A stretch of DNA of 64,000 bases, taken from positions 1 to 64,000 of the forward strand of contig NZ_FWXL01000002.1 of assembly GCF_900176395.1 (NCBI RefSeq), written 5' to 3'. Both the position numbers and the translations under genes were made by a program. The notes beneath the pieces are model-generated. The model worked only from the letters and a program-made list of their open reading frames with translations. It was not told the DNA's origin and did no database searches. The DNA comes from Novosphingobium sp. B1 (GTDB lineage: Bacteria > Pseudomonadota > Alphaproteobacteria > Sphingomonadales > Sphingomonadaceae). Every line of letters begins with the position of its first letter. Within the stretch, counting starts at the first letter, position 1. This document shows positions 49,956 through 58,271 of the stretch, in pieces.

Positions 49956-52493
49956 TCAGAAGGTCGCCTTGATGGTGCCGCCGAATGTGCGGGGATCGCC
50001 TATCTGTCCGGCGATCAGCCCGGTGTTACCGCCGGTGCCCGCAAGCAGCAGTTCGGCGTAGTCCTGATCGAATGCGTTGCGCACCCAGCCGAAGATGTCG
50101 AAACGGTCGGTGCGGAAGCCCACGCGGAAGTTATGCAGCGAGTAACCCGGCACATTCGTGTAGATCGATGGCGACGGGTTTGACGACCAGCTCGAGCGAT
50201 AGCTTGCGTCGTAGCCGAAATAGGCCTGCCCCTCTTCACCGAAAATCGGCGTCGGCAGATTGAACTCGGCTCCCCATGCTGCCGCCCACTTCGAAACGCC
50301 CGGCAGCGGCGAGCCCGAGATGTCGACGAACGGTGGGCTTACCGCCCCCGGCGTACCCGGCGCGCCGATCGTGCCGGTGTAAGTGCACTTTCCGGTGACG
50401 ACGATGCCGGTGCTGGAACCGCCGGAAAGTTCAGGCGGCGGGGGCGCGTCGCAGAACTTCTCGAAGGTGGCGTCGGTGTAGGCGACATTGGCATAAGTGC
50501 TGAAGCGGTCGCTGGGGCGCAAGGAAAGGTCGGCCTCGATGCCGCGCGAGCGCACCTTCTCGGCATTGGCGAGATAGCCACGCACCGTGCCAAGCTGGCC
50601 ATTGCTGACGCTGGCCTGGAAATCCTTGATCTCGGTCCAGAAGCCGGTGACGTTGAACGTGGCCTTGCGATCCCAGAACTGGGTCTTGAAGCCGGCTTCG
50701 AAGTGATCGACCTTTTCGGGCTTGATCGTGAAGACCGATGCGATCGGCACGCCATTGGCATCAGCGGGAACGCCGTTGAGGTTGATGCCGCCGGTCTTGA
50801 ACGAGCGGGCGTAGGTCGCATAGACGTTGATGTCCGGCGTGATCTTGTACCGCACGTTGAGATCGTACGACAGATTCCAGGCGCTGAACGTCGGCTCGAA
50901 GAACTGCGATGCCTGGATGCCGCGCAACTGCGTGATCCATGGATCGCTGTAATAGGGCGAACCAGGCACGGGCGAGACAACCTGCCGCGTCCCGTCCGAG
51001 GCATTGCCGGTCACCGTCGAATTGTAGAGCCCCTTCTTGCGATCATAGTTCACGCGGATGCCAGGTGAAATCACCAACGCGTCGGTCACGTCCCAGTTGA
51101 GCTTGCCGAACAGCGCAGCGCTGGTGTTGTCGAGACGGATGTCGTTGACCGCGACCAGGTTGTTGGCGACGTTGGGATTGTTCGAAAGGGCGTTGGTGGG
51201 GTTGAGCAGCCACTTGCTCGCCGCCGAACCGGTCTGCTGGATGCCGCTGGTGCGGATCGACTGGTGGAAGCCGAACAAGCCGATCACGAAATCGTAACCC
51301 GAACCCTTGTGGTTCCAGCGCAGCTCCTGCGTGTACTGGTTCTGCTTCGTGGGATTGTTGACCTTGGTATAGACCGGCAGGCCGGTGTAGTCGCGGTCGT
51401 TGGCCGGACCCCAGTCCCAGTAGCGCCAGGCCGTGATCGAAGTGATCGTGTTGCTTTCGTCAAGGTCCCACAGCGCCTTGGCCGAAAGGCCGCCATGCTC
51501 GTTGCGGGCGGCAAGCTGCGCGTCGACGTCGGTCAGGCGATCGAACGGATCGACGTTGGGCAGCGGATAGTCGGCGCGGGGATAGCCGGGGAAGTAGCTC
51601 AGCAGCGCCGGCAACTGGCGGTTCACGGCGCGCTGCGTCTTGCCATAGCTGTAGAACGGCAGCGCGCAGCAGATCGGGTCCTGCAGGTTCCAGTCCCCCG
51701 AAAGCGTTACGCTCAGATCGGACTTCGGCTTCCACAGCAGCGCCCCGCGCACGCCGATGTTGTCGATCGACTGGATGTAGGTGTTGGTCGCGACATTGAA
51801 GATCGTGCCGCGGCGGCTGGTGGTCGAGGCGCTGATGCGCGCTGCCAGCGTATCGGACAGCGGGCCGGTGATCGTCGCCTTTCCCTGCTTGAAGTTCAGG
51901 TTTCCCAGCGTCACCTCGGCCTTGCCGCCAAAGTCGAAACTGGGCGGGGTCGTCGTGATGTTGATCGCGCCCGCCGTGGTGTTCTTGCCATAGAGCGTGC
52001 CTTGCGGCCCGCGCAGCGTCTCGATCTGCTGCACATCCACGAAGTCGAGCGTCGCCGAAGCGATGCGGTTGTAATAGACATCGTCGATATAGATGCCGAC
52101 ACCCTGCTCGAAGCCGTCGTTGGTCAGGCCGAACGGCGCACCGATCCCGCGGATGTTGATGAAGGTGTTGCGCGGGTTCTGGGTGTAGAACTGCAGCGTC
52201 GGCTGGATCTGCGTGAGGCGGGAGATATTGAAGGTCCCCTGTGCCTCGAGACGACCGGCATCCACGACCGATACCGCAATCGGCACCGACTGCACGTTCT
52301 CGGAGCGGCGCCGCGCGGTCACGACGATATCGCCGCCACCCGCCGGTGCCTGATCGGCATCAGCCGGCGCATAGGCAAGCACCTCGGCAGCAGCGGTTTC
52401 GGGTCCCGAGCTCTCAGTGGCAAAAGCCGGCATGGCAAATGGGGCGAAGGCGAACGAAGCCGCCCCCGCACGAAGCAGGTTCTTTACACGCAT
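49956..52493 (-). CDS. TonB-dependent receptor (sulfur-type locus)
   Basis: 845 residues. Signal peptide (MRVKNLLRAGAASFAFAPFA), TonB box-like DIVVTARR near 55-62, a plug domain (TFINIRGIGAPFG, IETLRGPQGTLYGKNTTAG) and a long beta-barrel ending in a terminal Phe (GGTIKATF). The style is that of sphingomonad catabolite receptors. It lies between a YezD-like gene and SorAB genes, all leftward, so import of an organosulfonate, sulfate ester or related compound is a reasonable hypothesis. Confidence 0.92.
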   Translation of the reverse strand: MRVKNLLRAGAASFAFAPFAMPAFATESSGPETAAAEVLAYAPADADQAPAGGGDIVVTARRRSENVQSVPIAVSVVDAGRLEAQGTFNISRLTQIQPTLQFYTQNPRNTFINIRGIGAPFGLTNDGFEQGVGIYIDDVYYNRIASATLDFVDVQQIETLRGPQGTLYGKNTTAGAINITTTPPSFDFGGKAEVTLGNLNFKQGKATITGPLSDTLAARISASTTSRRGTIFNVATNTYIQSIDNIGVRGALLWKPKSDLSVTLSGDWNLQDPICCALPFYSYGKTQRAVNRQLPALLSYFPGYPRADYPLPNVDPFDRLTDVDAQLAARNEHGGLSAKALWDLDESNTITSITAWRYWDWGPANDRDYTGLPVYTKVNNPTKQNQYTQELRWNHKGSGYDFVIGLFGFHQSIRTSGIQQTGSAASKWLLNPTNALSNNPNVANNLVAVNDIRLDNTSAALFGKLNWDVTDALVISPGIRVNYDRKKGLYNSTVTGNASDGTRQVVSPVPGSPYYSDPWITQLRGIQASQFFEPTFSAWNLSYDLNVRYKITPDINVYATYARSFKTGGINLNGVPADANGVPIASVFTIKPEKVDHFEAGFKTQFWDRKATFNVTGFWTEIKDFQASVSNGQLGTVRGYLANAEKVRSRGIEADLSLRPSDRFSTYANVAYTDATFEKFCDAPPPPELSGGSSTGIVVTGKCTYTGTIGAPGTPGAVSPPFVDISGSPLPGVSKWAAAWGAEFNLPTPIFGEEGQAYFGYDASYRSSWSSNPSPSIYTNVPGYSLHNFRVGFRTDRFDIFGWVRNAFDQDYAELLLAGTGGNTGLIAGQIGDPRTFGGTIKATF

Positions 52494-52560
52494 TGCATTG
52501 ACCTCATGAATTCAGACCAATGCTTCCGGTGGTCCGGTCAGCAATGTTGATTTGCTTTTT

Positions 52561-52767
52561 TTACCCTGCGACGTGGCGGCCTTGCCTTTGCACAGTAAGG
52601 CGGCGCTTTTCCGTCACGTCGATCTGCACGATCCGCCCTTCATGCAGCGTGATATTCACCGAGCCGAACTGGATGCCCGCGATTGCTTCGGAAACGGCAT
52701 CATATTCGGCAGCAGAGATGGTCCGGGTGGCCGTGGCGGACACGGCTGAAAGCCCTCTGTTCGTCAT
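52561..52767 (-). CDS. YezD-family (DUF2292) small protein
   Basis: 68 residues. The core EAIAGIQFGSVNITLHEGRI followed by VQIDVTEKRRL matches the short DUF2292/YezD domain (pattern GIxYGSVxIxxxxGxVxQIExTEKxRL). These small proteins are commonly encoded with sulfur-assimilation genes in many phyla and have no known biochemical role. It is 67 bp upstream of the TonB receptor on the same strand. An imperfect inverted repeat CTCTA/TAGAG lies at 52810-52828 upstream. Confidence 0.8.
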   Translation of the reverse strand: MTNRGLSAVSATATRTISAAEYDAVSEAIAGIQFGSVNITLHEGRIVQIDVTEKRRLTVQRQGRHVAG

Positions 52768-53147
52768 AGTCCATCCTCATGCAAGGCGACGATTCGCCCG
52801 CTACACAAACTCTAGTTATCTTATAGAGATTTGAGATCAAGCCCAATCGACGATAGGTTTTCTATTCGGGCCAAGCTGATGCCATGCAACGTCGCCTCGT
52901 CAGAAAACCGAAATTTATCTAATTATGTCAGTCACCTGGATTGTCCTGCGGTTGGTGCTTGGCCGCACAAGAATTTCTATGGAACCGCCAATTTCGCTCA
53001 CCATGGTGATAATCAAGTATTATAGTAGAGTTTTTCATCGAAGCGGTGCTCATCGGAATTGCCAATGCCGACCAACATGCAAACTGCGCTGCCATCCTCC
53101 GCTGTCACAGCGTGCGAACCGCCGCACGCGCATCCTGACACCCGCCG
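52768..53147. other. 380-bp divergent intergenic region
   Basis: Between the YezD-like gene (leftward) and the glutamine amidotransferase gene (rightward). It is unusually AT-rich near 52810-52840 and 52905-53030, so promoters for both sides likely lie here. The inverted repeat CTCTA-N9-TAGAG (52810-52828) is a possible operator. No ORF supported. Confidence 0.45.
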
Positions 53148-53849
53148 ATGAAGCGCGCGCTCATCATCCGGCACGTCCCGCGCGAAGGCGTGGCGGGCTT
53201 TCGTGAGCCAATCGAGGCGGCAGGTTACGCCGTCGACCGCATCGACGTGACGGACCCGGAATTCGCTTCGCTCGATCTTTGCAACCATGATCTGCTGATC
53301 ATGATGGGCGGTCCGATGGGGATCTATGAACAGGATCAATATCCCTGGATCTCCTGCCAGTTGCGTCGGCTTGAGAAGAGGTTAAATGCCGATCTTCCAA
53401 CACTTGGCGTCTGTTTTGGCGCGCAGATGATGGCCGCCGCAATGGGAGCTAGCGTTTACGCAGGTCGCGTCAAGGAAGTGGGCTTCCACCCGGTAACGGT
53501 TCGGGCAGATATACCGGCCAACCCTCTCCATCACCTCGTCGGCGTACCCGTGCTGCATTGGCACGGCGATACCTTTACCTTGCCCGAGGGCGTGGAACTT
53601 CTTGCCTCCAGCCATCTTTACCAACATCAGGCATTCCGTCGGGGCCAGAACCTTCTCGCGCTGCAGTTCCACGCCGAGATGGGCGAGGATGAGCGCTTCC
53701 ATCAGTGGATCGAGACTTGGCCGGAATCCGTGGTGGAAGCCGGCGGCACCGAGGAAGACCTGCGCATCGCACACGATCTGCACGGACCGAGGGCCGTTGC
53801 TGCCGGGCGTTCGATGATCGCAGAATGGATCGCGGGATTGCAGCACTGA
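53148..53849 (+). CDS. Class I glutamine amidotransferase (GuaA-like, stand-alone)
   Basis: 233 residues. Triad-type glutaminase: LGVCFGAQMMAAAMGAS (nucleophile Cys89), then LALQFHAEMGEDE (His, Glu). MMGGPMGIYEQDQYPW is typical of stand-alone GATase1 proteins. These usually glutaminate or hydrolyse gamma-glutamyl compounds. The gene is alone between divergent and convergent neighbours, so its partner is unknown. Confidence 0.85.
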   Translation: MKRALIIRHVPREGVAGFREPIEAAGYAVDRIDVTDPEFASLDLCNHDLLIMMGGPMGIYEQDQYPWISCQLRRLEKRLNADLPTLGVCFGAQMMAAAMGASVYAGRVKEVGFHPVTVRADIPANPLHHLVGVPVLHWHGDTFTLPEGVELLASSHLYQHQAFRRGQNLLALQFHAEMGEDERFHQWIETWPESVVEAGGTEEDLRIAHDLHGPRAVAAGRSMIAEWIAGLQH

Positions 53850-53887
53850 GCAAATCCCGCGATCGCCTGCGCGCCGAAGCCCGACGA

Positions 53888-55285
53888 TCACCGCGCTGGC
53901 AGACCCAGCCAGCGTGCTGTGCCAGGTAATCTGCGCAGGATGGCAAATTCAAGCAGCAACAGAATAACCAACGAGATCGCCAGCATCGGCAGCAGCAAGC
54001 TGAGCAACAAGGTTAGCGCCACGACACCGCCCATGCGGACTGGCTGCTTGTTGGGCGTGGGTGCGCCAAGCTTGTCTGCGGGCTTGCGCCGGCGCCACAT
54101 GACGAACCCTGTCACCGATAGCGCCGTCAGCATCAGTGCGGTGCACACGCCGATCACCTGGTTGATGACACCGAACAGATGGCCTTCATGCCAAGCCACG
54201 CCATAGCCCACCACGCGGTCGATCACATGCTTCTCCGCAAAGGTTTCGCGCGAGGTCTGACGGCCGGTCATCGGATCGTAGGTCAGCGACACGCGCAATG
54301 GACGATTCTGCGTGTCGGAGCGAACAGACCACGCGCTCGTCGCCTTTCCGCCGAAGCGTTGCGGCCCGCCGGGCGGCGTCACGATGACCGGAAAGGCAAG
54401 ATGCTGACTCTTCGCTTCCGCAACGATTTCCCCAAGCGTCACCGGTGGCGTGGTCATGATCGATCCATCAGGCATCACGTGGCTGCCCACAGGCATCGTC
54501 GAAGTGTGCATGCTCATCGCACGATGACGGTGCTCGGCATGTTCGTCTGCGTCGGCGGGCCGGCCGCCGATTGTCCACTCCTGCTTGCCCTTCACCCAGC
54601 CCATCTCGGCCCGGACCATCTTGAACGCACTGCCCCAGACGTCGGCCCAGGGCAGGCCTGTCAGCAACAGGACCATCGCAAGACCCGCAACCCAGAAGCC
54701 CGTGACGGCATGAAGATCGCGCCACGCGACTTTCGCCCCCAGACCGAAGCGCGGCCAGACAACGCCGGCAAGACCACGCTGCGAAGGCCACCACAGGTAG
54801 AGTCCGCTCAGGATCATCACGATTGCCCAGCTTGCCGCCAGTTCGACAAGCCAGCTCCCGCGCTCGCCCAGAAGCAACTGGCCATGGACGTCATGAACGA
54901 TCTGCATGATCCGCTGTTCGGGGTCGAGTGAGCCTGCAACCGTGCCTTGAGGTGACACGAACACGTCGCGCATCGGCTTTGCACCGTCCTGCGCGCCTGC
55001 CAGTGCGAGATGGACCAGCACGGCGTCGCCCTCCGCTTCCGGCAGGCGATAGGATGCGAAGCTGCTACCGGGAAAGGCCGCAATTGCCGCCGCGACCTGC
55101 GCATCGGGCGAAACCGAGCCTGCCACCGGATAGCCGCGCCAGGCGCGTTCCTCCCAGCGTTCGACCTGCGGCTTGAAGAGATAGGCTGCTCCCGTCAGCG
55201 AAAGCAGCAGGACCATCGGCATGACAAACAGCCCTGCATAGAAATGCCAGCGCCAGATGGTGCGATAAAGCGTCATCCGGTTCAT
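53888..55285 (-). CDS. PepSY-TM protein with a Met/His-rich periplasmic loop
   Basis: 465 residues from the ATG at 55285 (GGAGG upstream). PepSY-associated membrane protein: N-terminal TRTIWRWHFYAGLF-like start (LYRTIWRWHFYAGLFVMPMV), membrane segments near 15-35, 140-165, 190-215, 365-385 and 425-450, and a large periplasmic domain. Family members partner TonB receptors in metal or siderophore uptake, often as heme/flavin-dependent reductases. A loop near 245-280 holds HAEHRHRAMSMHTSTM and GSHVMPDGSIM, rich in His and Met, as copper-handling proteins often are. It starts 3 bp before the TonB stop region. Confidence 0.85.
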   Translation of the reverse strand: MNRMTLYRTIWRWHFYAGLFVMPMVLLLSLTGAAYLFKPQVERWEERAWRGYPVAGSVSPDAQVAAAIAAFPGSSFASYRLPEAEGDAVLVHLALAGAQDGAKPMRDVFVSPQGTVAGSLDPEQRIMQIVHDVHGQLLLGERGSWLVELAASWAIVMILSGLYLWWPSQRGLAGVVWPRFGLGAKVAWRDLHAVTGFWVAGLAMVLLLTGLPWADVWGSAFKMVRAEMGWVKGKQEWTIGGRPADADEHAEHRHRAMSMHTSTMPVGSHVMPDGSIMTTPPVTLGEIVAEAKSQHLAFPVIVTPPGGPQRFGGKATSAWSVRSDTQNRPLRVSLTYDPMTGRQTSRETFAEKHVIDRVVGYGVAWHEGHLFGVINQVIGVCTALMLTALSVTGFVMWRRRKPADKLGAPTPNKQPVRMGGVVALTLLLSLLLPMLAISLVILLLLEFAILRRLPGTARWLGLPAR

Positions 55286-55287
55286 CG

Positions 55288-57612
55288 TCACATCCTCCAA
55301 CCAGCTTCGACAAGAAACGTGCGCTGGGGATATGGATGAAACACCCAGGCACGGTCATTGGTCAGGTTGTCGATCCCTGCTGACACGCGAACTTGCTCGG
55401 ACATCCTCCAGTTGATGCGGACATCCATCGCGAACAGCTCGGACGTAAACCCGAAAGTGTCGCCGCGCTGCAGCCCGAACAGGTCGGTGTTCGGACGGCT
55501 GGCGTAGCGCAGGCCGAGATAGCCTTGCAGGCTCTCCGAGAAATCGTAGCGCATGTTGGCGTTGACGCGCCATTTGGGAATGCGGGGGAATTGCACGCCT
55601 TCCGCCGCTGGCGCGGAAGGATTCCGCAAGGTCTTGGCGTCTGTGTAGGCAGCATTGAAATCCGCCTGCAGGCCCTCGACCGGCCAGTCGTGCATCTCGA
55701 CGATCCCTTCGAAGCCGAACTGGCGCGTGAGGTCGATGTTCTTGAAGTTCGAAGTCAGCACGCCGCTGCGGTTGAACCCGGTAAACGAGAAGATTGCATC
55801 GTCGACGCGCTGAAAGAACGCCGAGCCGACAAGTTTGAACCGCTCGAGATCGTGCGCAATCACCAGATTGGCATCCTTGCTCCTCTCTGGCTTGAGCGCC
55901 GGATCGAAGCTGTCTGGATTGAAGGCGCCATCGCCGTTCAGGCTGCCCTGGAACAGCTCTCCCACCGTGGGATAACGGGTTGCCATGGCGAGACTGAGCT
56001 GGAGGCTTGTCTCTGCGCCAAGACGATATTCGAACGACAGGCTGGGATTGAACGAACCTCTGTGGCGCGTCGCGTAGATGTTCGAAACCGGCTTGCCTGC
56101 CAGTGGTCCTGTACCAAGCCGGGCCAGCCCGCCATCATAGGCGCGCCAGTTGTCATAGCGGGCACCAAGCGTCACCGTCAGCGGATCGAGGACGATACGC
56201 GCCTCGCCCCAGGCCGAAAGCTGGCGGGTCTTGCCGAAAGTCCGTGTCGCGAAGGACTTGCCGGCCCCGCTCTGCCACGCCGCGAGATTGTAACGCGTCT
56301 GGTCCGTGCGGTAGGCGTTCGCCGTCAGTCCTGCGGCCAGTTCGCGCCTCGCAGTCTTGTTCTCGACCGTGATATCCCCGGTCCACCAGCCGGTCGGGCC
56401 CTGTTCGGCCAGTGTTCCGGCCGTATTGTTCTTTCCGGCCAGATAGCCGTTGGACGTGAACACATCCGTGCGCGGCACCTGATAGGTTGAAACCACAAGG
56501 CGCAGCGTTGTGTCCCCTGAAAGAGGCGCGGCCAGCTTCACGCCTGCGAGAAGCTCGTCGCGAAGTGTTCTCGAAAAGTTGGCTCCTGCGGCAGTATAGG
56601 TCTGCGTGCCGATCGTTACCCGCCCCTCGCACACGACATTGCCGGCGCTATCACGCAAATAGCAATCCGGCGCGGTCTGGCTGTCCTCGTTGTGCCAATA
56701 GGCGAGCAGGACCTGCGCGGTGATGCTGCCATCGTCGAAACCGACCTTCAGCTTGGCCTGTTCCTGTGTGATCCGGGCTGGCGACTGGGCTGCAAAGTAT
56801 GGGTTCGTTGCATTGCCGGGGGCTCCGGGAATGCCGGTCCCTGCCGCAGTGGCGCGGACATGTTCCGGGTCGACAACGGCACCAGTAACCACTGTGCCCG
56901 TAGCGCCGCGCACCGGTGTGAGACCAAGGTATGTCATCGGCTGCCCGGTGTTGCGGAAATGGCGCCCCGTCAGGCGCAGCGACCACGGACCGTTCTTTTG
57001 CCTGAGGCCGATGCCAGCTTCACTGGAGAAGCCGCGGTAATCTTCATGGGTCGAGAACTGGTCATAAGGCTGGATGAAGCCCTGCACCGTGGCAAAGGCT
57101 TCGGTTTCGCGCGGATCGCGGGTCGTGATGTTGACGATGCCGCCCATCGCATTGCCGACATAGCGTGACGAGTAAGGGCCATAGACGATATCGAACTGCT
57201 CGACCTCGCCAGGGCCGACCACGCCCCACTTGGGCGCGAATGCGAAACTGTTGCCAAGGAAGTTCGACACGACGAAGCCGTCGACCATGGTCAATGTGCG
57301 GGCGCTCTGGGTGGAGTGCGTTCCGCGAAAGCCGGGGACGCCGTTGCTGTCTCCTGCATAGCGTTTGCGCACGAAGAAGTTGGGCGCGTACTTGATCAGG
57401 TCCTCAGTGTTGAAGGCGTTGACGGCGGCGAATTGCTCGGCACCCAGGCTGATCGCAAGACCGCGCGGGGCAATCTCGATGGGAGCGTCCTTTTGCCCCA
57501 AGACCAGGATCGGATTTGCCTCAGCGGCAGCATCGGTGCTGTCGGTTTCGTCGGCAAGTGCGGGCGCGGCAAGGCTCAGCGCCACGCCAAGCGCGATAAG
57601 TGAAGTCTTCAT
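55288..57612 (-). CDS. TonB-dependent receptor, metal-type
   Basis: 774 residues. Signal peptide, a TonB-box-like PILVLGQKD near 33-41, plug (FFVRKRYAGDSNGVPGFRGT, GPGEVEQFDIVYGPYSSRYV, GGIVNITTRDPRE) and a beta-barrel ending in RTFLVEAGWRM. It differs from the two catabolite-type receptors and is coupled to a PepSY-TM protein downstream and a DUF2946 protein upstream, a set often linked to metal (copper-like) acquisition. The transported metal or chelate cannot be read from sequence alone. Confidence 0.9.
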   Translation of the reverse strand: MKTSLIALGVALSLAAPALADETDSTDAAAEANPILVLGQKDAPIEIAPRGLAISLGAEQFAAVNAFNTEDLIKYAPNFFVRKRYAGDSNGVPGFRGTHSTQSARTLTMVDGFVVSNFLGNSFAFAPKWGVVGPGEVEQFDIVYGPYSSRYVGNAMGGIVNITTRDPRETEAFATVQGFIQPYDQFSTHEDYRGFSSEAGIGLRQKNGPWSLRLTGRHFRNTGQPMTYLGLTPVRGATGTVVTGAVVDPEHVRATAAGTGIPGAPGNATNPYFAAQSPARITQEQAKLKVGFDDGSITAQVLLAYWHNEDSQTAPDCYLRDSAGNVVCEGRVTIGTQTYTAAGANFSRTLRDELLAGVKLAAPLSGDTTLRLVVSTYQVPRTDVFTSNGYLAGKNNTAGTLAEQGPTGWWTGDITVENKTARRELAAGLTANAYRTDQTRYNLAAWQSGAGKSFATRTFGKTRQLSAWGEARIVLDPLTVTLGARYDNWRAYDGGLARLGTGPLAGKPVSNIYATRHRGSFNPSLSFEYRLGAETSLQLSLAMATRYPTVGELFQGSLNGDGAFNPDSFDPALKPERSKDANLVIAHDLERFKLVGSAFFQRVDDAIFSFTGFNRSGVLTSNFKNIDLTRQFGFEGIVEMHDWPVEGLQADFNAAYTDAKTLRNPSAPAAEGVQFPRIPKWRVNANMRYDFSESLQGYLGLRYASRPNTDLFGLQRGDTFGFTSELFAMDVRINWRMSEQVRVSAGIDNLTNDRAWVFHPYPQRTFLVEAGWRM

Positions 57613-57703
57613 GGAAGGGTGTCCGTCCCTCGCCCCAGCGCAGCCAAAGGCGCCGAAGCTGTCTGTCAGAAATGCTCCGCCTGCAGCGAAGCGAGAAAGT
57701 CTG

Positions 57704-58102
57704 TCAGATCAGTGCTGGCGGACCGCGCAAGGGAGGCCGCAGGAACGTGATGCCGGCAAGCCGCGGAATGCGCACCGGCGCAAAGCCCAGCAGCAACATG
57801 AACGCGATGGCCAAAGCGACAAAGGGCGCTTCGTCCGCGCCCAGCGATGCTGAAGCCAGCGACGCGAAGGGGCAGGAATCTTTCGACTTCGCGCTGCTGT
57901 CCGCCTTCCCGGCGCCCGGGATCGTGATCGCCTTCGTAAGATGCGCACCCGAAGCGTCGGCGCATATCAGCACGGTCAGAACCTTGTCCTGCCTGCCCAG
58001 CATGAAGCCCGCGGGCATGACAGCCTTCATCACCAGCGCCGCGGCAACCAACCAGATCGCAAGAAAACGATGCTTTCGAATCAAGGTGGAAAGGCCCGCC
58101 AT
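57704..58102 (-). CDS. DUF2946-family protein
   Basis: 132 residues from the ATG at 58102. An N-terminal hydrophobic segment (FLAIWLVAAALVMKAVMPAG) is followed by LTVLICADASG and a CPFASLASASLG Cys, then a second hydrophobic segment (PFVALAIAFMLLLGFAPV) and a basic C-terminal tail with RPPLRGPP. This is the layout of DUF2946 (an MPAGFM followed by a short Cys motif and a terminal RGPP). The family is frequently encoded next to copper-related TonB receptors. The function is not established. Confidence 0.8.
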   Translation of the reverse strand: MAGLSTLIRKHRFLAIWLVAAALVMKAVMPAGFMLGRQDKVLTVLICADASGAHLTKAITIPGAGKADSSAKSKDSCPFASLASASLGADEAPFVALAIAFMLLLGFAPVRIPRLAGITFLRPPLRGPPALI

Positions 58103-58202
58103 CGCGGGCGCCGTTAGACATCAGTTTGTCCACTGTCACCGACAAAACGGCACGCAGACGAATGAGTATAAGAACAATCGCACGCCGACAACCCATTTGG
58201 AA

Positions 58203-58220
58203 TGTTTCCCCGGGGAAACA
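58203..58220. promoter_or_regulatory. Perfect 18-bp palindrome upstream of the DUF2946 operon
   Basis: TGTTTCCCCGGGGAAACA reads the same on both strands. It lies about 100 bp upstream of the DUF2946 start and 50 bp past the Mfd-like stop. It could be an operator for the metal-uptake operon; its outer halves resemble parS-type sites, but the centre differs. Confidence 0.5.
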
Positions 58221-58271
58221 CCGCGCAAACGGTTCACGTTTCTTCGGAGGTCATTTCCAACTGATCTTGGG

